Assembly: GCA_002327905.1 (NCBI GenBank) | Contig: DCUY01000110.1 | Coordinates: 1 to 12,063 of the forward strand | Source of the DNA: Caldifarciminota bacterium UBA2202 | Lineage (GTDB): Bacteria; Hydrothermota; 32-111 | Direction of reading: 5' to 3' | DNA: 12,063 nt | Shown here: positions 6,924-12,063 of the stretch, one piece after another | Numbering within the stretch: the first letter of the stretch is position 1 | Layout of the letters: each line of letters begins with the position of its first letter | Made by a program: the position numbers and the translations under genes | Notes under the pieces: generated by a model | The model's input: the letters and a program-made list of their open reading frames with translations, nothing else | The model's database searches: none | Told to the model about the DNA's origin: nothing

Positions 6924-9461
6924 ATGTTGAAGAATGTTCCTTCCATTATTATTTTATTTTTTATTCTTGTCTTCCCGTTTATTTCATACAGCCATTATCC
7001 TCTTATCACAGAAGTTTTGCATAACCCGAGCACCTATCTGGACAGGTCAGAATGGATTGAGCTTTACAATAATACAACCGAGCCCATACTTATTGACGGA
7101 TGGAAGGTGACTGACGGAGAGGGTGTGTGGACGATTCCTTCAAATAATTATTATCTTTATCCGGGCGGAAAAATAACTCTTGCATGGTATGCAGACACAT
7201 TCAAATCATATTACGGATACGCTCCTGATTTTGGAGCTATTGTGGGAACATCAGGCGCGAGGCCTCTTTCGACTTCAAACACAATCACTCTTGCAAATGC
7301 AGGAGATCAGGTTTATTTAAAAAATGCATCCGATTCTATAATAGACTGTTTCGCATATATTGAACCGGGAACCGGCTCTGACAGCGTGTGGTATCATATA
7401 TCAACACAACTGTTTGAAGACACTTCATTTATAAGATGGCCTGAAGATGCCGAGGGATTGGAGGAATACGGAGAAGTTTCGGAAGTTCTTTCTGAAGTAT
7501 GGGGCAATGCCACCGGACAGGCAACAATTGGACCTGATACGGGCGGACTTCATCCGCAGGGGCTTTTGATAAAGGATGTCAGTCAAAATCCCGGCTCTCC
7601 CGATTTTCTTGACAAAGTTATAATTTCATGCACAGCCATATCAGATACATCAATAAATTATGTAAAACTGTTCTGGTCGTTAAATAATTTCATAAACACA
7701 GATTCCATTTCAATGATCAAATTGTCGGATTCTGCATTCATAGAGACAATTCCTGCATTCCCGAAAGCAACTGACCTGAGATATTATTTAAAAGGGGCGG
7801 ACAACAGGGGAAGAACCCTGTTCTATCCTCCTGCGGCTCCTGCAACCTATTGCAGATACATTGTTGCTGACACGGGAGAATCATATTTTGAAATACATTT
7901 CAATAAGACTGTTGATGTTTCTCTCGCGAGCATGACAGTTGCAAAGGGTGAGGATTCTCTCGACTATCATCTCGGAAAATATATACATAATGCGCAGAAA
8001 ACAATTGACTGCGCCTTCTATGATTTTGACAGGCAGGTTATTGCGGACTCTCTTGAAGCGGCACACAACAGAGGCGTCAAAGTGCGCTTTATAACAGACG
8101 ATACCAACAGAGTTCTTTCTCAGCAGGTTGCACAGCTTGAAGCGGCTGGAATAACTGTAATTGATGATGATTTTCCTCTCTCATATGGTGGAAGCAACCT
8201 CATGCACAATAAGTTCTGCATAATTGACACAACATACACATTCACGGGTTCATGGAACATAACCGATAACTGCACTGACAGAAATGCGAATAATTCAATT
8301 ATCATAAGGGACAGACAGCTTGCGGAAAATTATATAAAGGAATTTACTGAGATGTGGGGCTCTACAACAATGACTCCGAATTCCTCAATTTCAAAATTCT
8401 CCACTCAGAAGACTGACAATATTTCTCATGTCTTTATTATTGATAATGATACTGTGAAAGTATATATGTCGCCCTCTGACGGATGCGCCTCAAAGCTTAT
8501 AAGCGCAATATCGACTGCCAATAGCTCTATTTACTTCTGTATATTTAGTTTTTCTCATCAGGGGATAGCAGATGCAATGAAGGTGAAGTATGACGCAGGA
8601 GTTGATGTGAAGGGAGTCTTTGACGCAACTTACTGGAATGCATATTACTCAAAATCTCTTGATATGAGAGGACTGTGGAATACTGCAAAAGACAACAATC
8701 CATGGTCTCCTCCTGCAGATGTATTTTTGGATTCTGTTGATGGAAATCTTCTGCACCATAAATATATGCTGATAGATGCTGATAAATGGGATTCAAATCC
8801 TATTGTCGCAACAGGGTCATTCAATTGGTCTAATGCGGCTGAGGATGGGAATGACGAGAATCTAATACTTATACATTCAAAATATTTTGCGGATTTGTTC
8901 ATTCAGGAATTTGCCGCGAGATATGAGGAGGCGGGAGGAACAGACACCATAGCTGTTGATACAAAACTTGAGCAGGCAAATATCTCAGTCAGAAGAAGCA
9001 GAGAGAATGTAATAATAGATTATTCTTTGGATAATCAAAATCTTGAATCTGTTGAAATAGTCTTCAAAGATGAAAAAATCTTCACATCCTCTTCTCTTTG
9101 CGGAAGATTCATTCACAACAATTCTAACGGCGGCAAGTATGAATTTTATGCATTGAGAGCATCGGGAATGAAAGAACACCTGGGACAGTTCTATATTGAT
9201 GCTTACGGCGGAGTGTTCTCGGTCTTTTCGGAGAATAATCTTTGGACAAAAAAATCAGTATATACTGCTGTCGTAAACGGGAAAGGAAGAGTTGAAATAT
9301 CGGTAATAAACAGTCTTGGAGAAGTCATTGAGGAGAGAAGCATTGATTTGTCAAAGGAGAGCAGATTCTCTCCGAAAAAGAATTTCCCTGCAGGAATTTA
9401 TTATATAAAATTCTCGGACAAGTTCGGGAACACTTTAACTGAGAAGGTGCTGAAACTATAA
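6924..9461 (+). CDS. secreted lamin-tail domain / double HKD phospholipase-D-family hydrolase with T9SS sorting domain
   Basis: An 845-residue exported protein. Residues 1-23 are a signal peptide with a hydrophobic IIILFFILVFPFI core. Residues ~25-150 match a lamin-tail domain ('LITEVLHNP', 'SEWIELYNN', 'LIDGWKVTDG', 'ITLANAGDQVYL'). Residues ~212-312 look Ig-like. Residues ~320-480 are the first phospholipase-D fold with HNKFCIID (His428, Lys430, Asp435) and 'TGSWN'. Residues ~510-670 are the second, with HHKYMLID (His611, Lys613, Asp618) and 'TGSFNWS'. Both catalytic HxKxxxxD motifs are complete, so an active phosphodiesterase is expected. In this family, paired HKD proteins with lamin tails are often linked to nucleic acid or membrane-associated substrates; I infer an extracellular nuclease or phospholipase. 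Residues ~770-845 are a sorting domain ('FPAGIYYIKF'). Its stop overlaps the next start by one base (TAATG). Placement in an operon with secDF is unusual for a cargo protein. Confidence 0.93.
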   Translation: MLKNVPSIIILFFILVFPFISYSHYPLITEVLHNPSTYLDRSEWIELYNNTTEPILIDGWKVTDGEGVWTIPSNNYYLYPGGKITLAWYADTFKSYYGYAPDFGAIVGTSGARPLSTSNTITLANAGDQVYLKNASDSIIDCFAYIEPGTGSDSVWYHISTQLFEDTSFIRWPEDAEGLEEYGEVSEVLSEVWGNATGQATIGPDTGGLHPQGLLIKDVSQNPGSPDFLDKVIISCTAISDTSINYVKLFWSLNNFINTDSISMIKLSDSAFIETIPAFPKATDLRYYLKGADNRGRTLFYPPAAPATYCRYIVADTGESYFEIHFNKTVDVSLASMTVAKGEDSLDYHLGKYIHNAQKTIDCAFYDFDRQVIADSLEAAHNRGVKVRFITDDTNRVLSQQVAQLEAAGITVIDDDFPLSYGGSNLMHNKFCIIDTTYTFTGSWNITDNCTDRNANNSIIIRDRQLAENYIKEFTEMWGSTTMTPNSSISKFSTQKTDNISHVFIIDNDTVKVYMSPSDGCASKLISAISTANSSIYFCIFSFSHQGIADAMKVKYDAGVDVKGVFDATYWNAYYSKSLDMRGLWNTAKDNNPWSPPADVFLDSVDGNLLHHKYMLIDADKWDSNPIVATGSFNWSNAAEDGNDENLILIHSKYFADLFIQEFAARYEEAGGTDTIAVDTKLEQANISVRRSRENVIIDYSLDNQNLESVEIVFKDEKIFTSSSLCGRFIHNNSNGGKYEFYALRASGMKEHLGQFYIDAYGGVFSVFSENNLWTKKSVYTAVVNGKGRVEISVINSLGEVIEERSIDLSKESRFSPKKNFPAGIYYIKFSDKFGNTLTEKVLKL

Positions 9462-10378
9462 TGAGTCCAATAAAAGTATCTGTCATATCATCAGCTTTCA
9501 ATGAGGGAGAGAATGTTCCGATTCTTGTGAAATTGTTTGATGAATTCAATAAAAAGCATGAAATGTCCTACGAACTTGTTCTTATTGATGACGGGTCTAA
9601 AGACAATACATTTGAAATGATGAAAGAGTCTGAAAAAAAATATGCTCAGATACATATAGCGAAACACAGAAAGAATTTCGGAAAGACAGAGGGAATTTTA
9701 ACAGGCCTTAAAAATTCAACAGGAAGCATTATAGCGATATATGACACTGATATGCAGTATTCTCTTGATGAGCTTCCCAAGATGGTTGACAGAATAGAAA
9801 AAGACGGATTTGATATATGCACAGGATGGAAGCAGGGAAAATACACAAAGGCATTTGTCTCCAAAGTTTACAATCATCTTTCGCGTAAAATGTTCAATCT
9901 TCCGATACACGATCAAAACGGCCTTAAAGTCATGAAGAGGGAGATATTCTCTGAAATTCATCTCAGAAAAGAATGGCACAGATATATCATATCTCTCGCT
10001 GTCAATAAAGGCTTCACTGTGTGCGAAGAAAAAGTGACTCTTCATCAGAGGCAGTTCGGAGAATCAAAATACGGAGGTTCTTTCAGAGTATTTATAGGTA
10101 TTTTCGACATGATGACAGTGAAATTCGTAATATCGTTCTTAAAGAAGCCGATGCTCTTCTTCGGAGTGTTGGGAGGATCGCTGTTTCTTCTTGGAATTCT
10201 CGTGGGTTTGATCGCTCTTGTGCTGAGATTTGCGTTTAATCTCGGATTCAGGCCTCTTCTATATCTTGTAATGCTTTTAATTCTCTCGGGGCTGATGCTC
10301 TTCGCAATAGGATTCATAGCAGAGCTAATGGCGATAGTATTTGAAGAGATGGAAGAGATGAAGAAAAGAATCAAATGA
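9461..10378 (+). CDS. membrane-anchored family 2 glycosyltransferase (polyprenyl-phosphate sugar synthase type)
   Basis: A 305-residue GT-A fold enzyme of the DPM1/GtrB/ArnC group, which in known members moves a sugar from a nucleotide donor to polyprenyl phosphate on the inner membrane. The N-terminal strand 'VSVISSAFNEGENV', the 'LVLIDDGSKDNT' motif (Asp43-44), the metal-binding DTD (95-97) in 'IIAIYDTDMQYS', and 'HQRQFGESKYG' (195-205) are all present. Two hydrophobic segments (~231-255 and ~265-292) anchor the C-terminus, as in GtrB-like proteins, followed by a charged tail. The start overlaps the upstream stop by one base, and the end overlaps the next gene by four (ATGA), implying translational coupling. 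The donor sugar cannot be read from the sequence. Confidence 0.92.
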   Translation: MSPIKVSVISSAFNEGENVPILVKLFDEFNKKHEMSYELVLIDDGSKDNTFEMMKESEKKYAQIHIAKHRKNFGKTEGILTGLKNSTGSIIAIYDTDMQYSLDELPKMVDRIEKDGFDICTGWKQGKYTKAFVSKVYNHLSRKMFNLPIHDQNGLKVMKREIFSEIHLRKEWHRYIISLAVNKGFTVCEEKVTLHQRQFGESKYGGSFRVFIGIFDMMTVKFVISFLKKPMLFFGVLGGSLFLLGILVGLIALVLRFAFNLGFRPLLYLVMLLILSGLMLFAIGFIAELMAIVFEEMEEMKKRIK

Positions 10379-11055
10379 AGCTTTCAGTAATAATTCCGGC
10401 ATACAATGAAAAAGAATACATTTTGCAGCTTATAGAAAAGGTATTGGCTGTCAAGATAGACAAAGAAGTTATAATAGTAGATGACATGTCAAAGGACGGA
10501 ACAAGAGAGATTCTTCAGAAAATCAAATATGATAATGTGCGGGTGTTTTTTCATACTGAGAACAAGGGGAAAGCCGGAGCAATAAGAACAGGGGCTGAAC
10601 ATGCAACCGGAGACATTGTTATAATTCAGGATGCTGATTTGGAATATGACCCTGAAGACTATCCTATTCTTATAAAGCCGATAATTGAAGAGAAATGCGA
10701 TGTTGTCTATGGAAACAGGTTTTCAAAGGAGAATGTAGGGAAACTGACATTGATTCAGTTTTTGGGGAATATGGTCATGACTCTTTCAACTTCACTAATT
10801 ATCGGAAAGAGAATCAATGATATGGAGACATGCTATAAAACAGTCAGAGCTGATTATTTTAAGAGAATAAACATCACATCAAAGGGGTTCGGAATTGACC
10901 CTGAAATAACCATTAAACTCCTTAAAATGAAAGCGCGGCTTATGGAGGTTCCAATCAGATATTATCCGCGCGATTATAACCATGGGAAAAAAATAAAACC
11001 GAAAGATGCAATAAGAACTTTTTACACTATAATCAAAATGGGGATGATTGATTAG
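10375..11055 (+). CDS. soluble family 2 glycosyltransferase (DPM1-like)
   Basis: A 226-residue, single-domain GT2 enzyme. It shows 'LSVIIPAYNEKEYI', 'EVIIVDDMSKDGT' (Asp36-37), 'NKGKAGAIRTGAEHATGD', the metal-binding DAD (86-88), 'VVYGNRF' and 'GFGIDPEIT', and closes with 'NHGKKIKPKDAIRT'. This is the core of dolichol/polyprenyl-phosphate sugar synthases without C-terminal membrane segments. It overlaps the preceding GT2 by ATGA and abuts the next gene with no gap (TAG then ATG). The two neighbouring GT2 proteins differ in length, motifs and membrane anchoring, so they are not a recent duplication. They probably act in one envelope-glycan or glycolipid pathway; acceptor and sugar are unknown. 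Confidence 0.92.
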   Translation: MKLSVIIPAYNEKEYILQLIEKVLAVKIDKEVIIVDDMSKDGTREILQKIKYDNVRVFFHTENKGKAGAIRTGAEHATGDIVIIQDADLEYDPEDYPILIKPIIEEKCDVVYGNRFSKENVGKLTLIQFLGNMVMTLSTSLIIGKRINDMETCYKTVRADYFKRINITSKGFGIDPEITIKLLKMKARLMEVPIRYYPRDYNHGKKIKPKDAIRTFYTIIKMGMID

Positions 11056-12063
11056 ATGAACATCCTTCATATTACAACTGCGTTTCAAAGAAACAAAGAC
11101 GATATTATCACGCCTTGGCTCGTAAATCTGCTTAAAGAGCAGTCAAAGGAGGATTCTGTCTTTGTTCTGACAAGCGGGTACTGCAATATCAGCTCCAAAC
11201 AGAGAATCGGAAAGATTGAGATCCATAGATTCAATTATGCTCCTAAGAGGCAGATGAAGATAACTCATGATATGACTATTCAGGATTATATTCAGAAGAA
11301 TCCGCTTTCAATAATGCTTCTTCCTGTATTTTTTATTTCGGGAATAATAAAATGTGCGCAGTTAGTCAAAAAAAAGAATATAGATACAATAATTGTGCAT
11401 TGGCCCTTCCCTCTTTTTTTTATAGCGCTTCCTGCAAAAAATATTTTCAAAAAGAAAATTGTATCAGTCTTTTACGGAGCAGAACTTAAATTATTTAAAA
11501 ACAAGTTCAAAAGAATCAGATTCATTTTCAAATATATCTGCAAATCTTCAAGTTCAGTTGTTGCCATTTCAAATGCAACTGCCGATGAAGTAAAAGAGCT
11601 TTCCGGATTGAGCAAAGTTACTGTAATACCTTATGGAGTTAAAATCAAAGAATGGAGAGAAAATAAGAAAGAGAACCTTATTTTGACTGTCGGGCGTCAG
11701 GTGGAGAGAAAAGGAACAGAGTATCTTATAAAGGCAATGAACCTGATTGAATCTTCTTATAAATTGGTAATTGTAGGAAATGGACCGCTTCTAAATGATC
11801 TAAAAAAAATAGCGACATCTGAAAATCTTTCTGACAGAGTCATTTTTACAGGATGGATAAGCGATGAAGCGCTTGTGGAGTATTACAAAAAGGCGAAAAT
11901 ATTTGTTCTTCCTGCGGTTTATGATTCAAGAGGAGATACCGAAGGGCTGGGAATGGTGCTCGTCGAGGCAATGATGCACGGAGCAGTATGCGTGGCGACA
12001 GGCATCGGAGGAATAACTGACATAATAAAAGATGGCGAAACAGGTCTTTTTTCAAAAGAAAAG
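11056..12063 (+). CDS. 3'-partial family 4-type glycosyltransferase (group 1)
   Basis: The frame from ATG 11056, directly after the previous TAG, stays open for 336 codons to the window edge, so the C-terminus is missing. The N-terminal half begins 'MNILHITTAFQRNKDD' and contains an 'IIVHWPFPLFFIALPAK' strand/loop and 'FYGAELKLFK'. The C-terminal Rossmann half shows 'VVAISNATADEVKELS', 'VIPYGV', 'LILTVGRQVERKGTEYLIKAM', 'LVIVGNGP', 'VIFTGWISDEALVEYYKKA' and the donor-binding E-x7-E element in 'DTEGLGMVLVEAM', then 'GGITDIIKDGETGLF'. These are the hallmarks of retaining GT4 enzymes that use nucleotide sugars in polysaccharide or glycolipid assembly. It probably works with the two upstream GT2 enzymes. 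Only about 50 residues are likely missing, judged from usual family length. Confidence 0.92.
   Translation, partial: MNILHITTAFQRNKDDIITPWLVNLLKEQSKEDSVFVLTSGYCNISSKQRIGKIEIHRFNYAPKRQMKITHDMTIQDYIQKNPLSIMLLPVFFISGIIKCAQLVKKKNIDTIIVHWPFPLFFIALPAKNIFKKKIVSVFYGAELKLFKNKFKRIRFIFKYICKSSSSVVAISNATADEVKELSGLSKVTVIPYGVKIKEWRENKKENLILTVGRQVERKGTEYLIKAMNLIESSYKLVIVGNGPLLNDLKKIATSENLSDRVIFTGWISDEALVEYYKKAKIFVLPAVYDSRGDTEGLGMVLVEAMMHGAVCVATGIGGITDIIKDGETGLFSKEK

Noticed and set aside
6479..6946. Antisense ORF covering the secF end and the cyclic-nucleotide-binding gene
   Set aside because: It is a mirror of well-supported coding sequence, has no recognisable domain and no clear ribosome binding site. 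The other minus-strand ORFs in the window were rejected for the same reason.
1..12063. CRISPR array, tRNA, rRNA, insertion sequence or phage genes
   Set aside because: No spaced direct repeats, cloverleaf-like segments, transposase or phage motifs were seen on either strand.

Overview
The window is a densely packed, AT-rich stretch from a bacterium, with every recognisable gene on the + strand. Three proteins carry the C-terminal beta-sandwich typical of type IX secretion (T9SS) sorting domains, ending in an 'NGIYFIK' or 'AGIYYIK' signature. That places the organism in or near the Bacteroidota/FCB assemblage. However, the main operon has a textbook sigma70-type promoter (TTGACA, 17 bp, TATACT with an extended -10) and strong AGGAGG ribosome binding sites. 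Classical Bacteroidota largely lack both, so I infer a non-Bacteroidota T9SS-bearing lineage, such as one of the FCB-related candidate phyla. No marker gene here fixes the phylum.

Region 1 (1-3509) holds two large surface or secreted proteins in tandem. The first is a 5'-truncated protein with a sorting domain. The second has a signal peptide, FG-GAP/VCBS-like aspartate-rich loops, two Ig-like regions and a sorting domain. A near-perfect intrinsic terminator (13-bp stem plus T-tract) lies inside the signal-peptide codons of the second gene.

Region 2 (3510-3698) is a roughly 190-bp intergenic stretch containing the promoter.

Region 3 (3699-12063) reads as one long operon with gaps of 0-12 nt or short overlaps. 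The order is secD, secF, a small cyclic-nucleotide-binding-fold protein, a secreted lamin-tail/double phospholipase-D-fold protein with a T9SS sorting domain, a membrane-anchored family 2 glycosyltransferase, a soluble family 2 glycosyltransferase, and a family 4-type glycosyltransferase that runs off the window.

SecDF is the proton-driven accessory of the Sec translocon that T9SS cargo must pass before outer-membrane export. The operon therefore joins general export machinery, a secreted cargo and envelope-glycan enzymes. The two most notable points are in and just after secF. SecF carries an insertion of about 130 residues in its periplasmic head that looks like an Ig-like domain, resembling the linker domain in the co-encoded secreted hydrolase. 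The cyclic-nucleotide-binding gene lies in frame behind the secF stop and lacks an ordinary intact start, which points to an unusual start codon, an indel, +1 frameshifting or stop readthrough.
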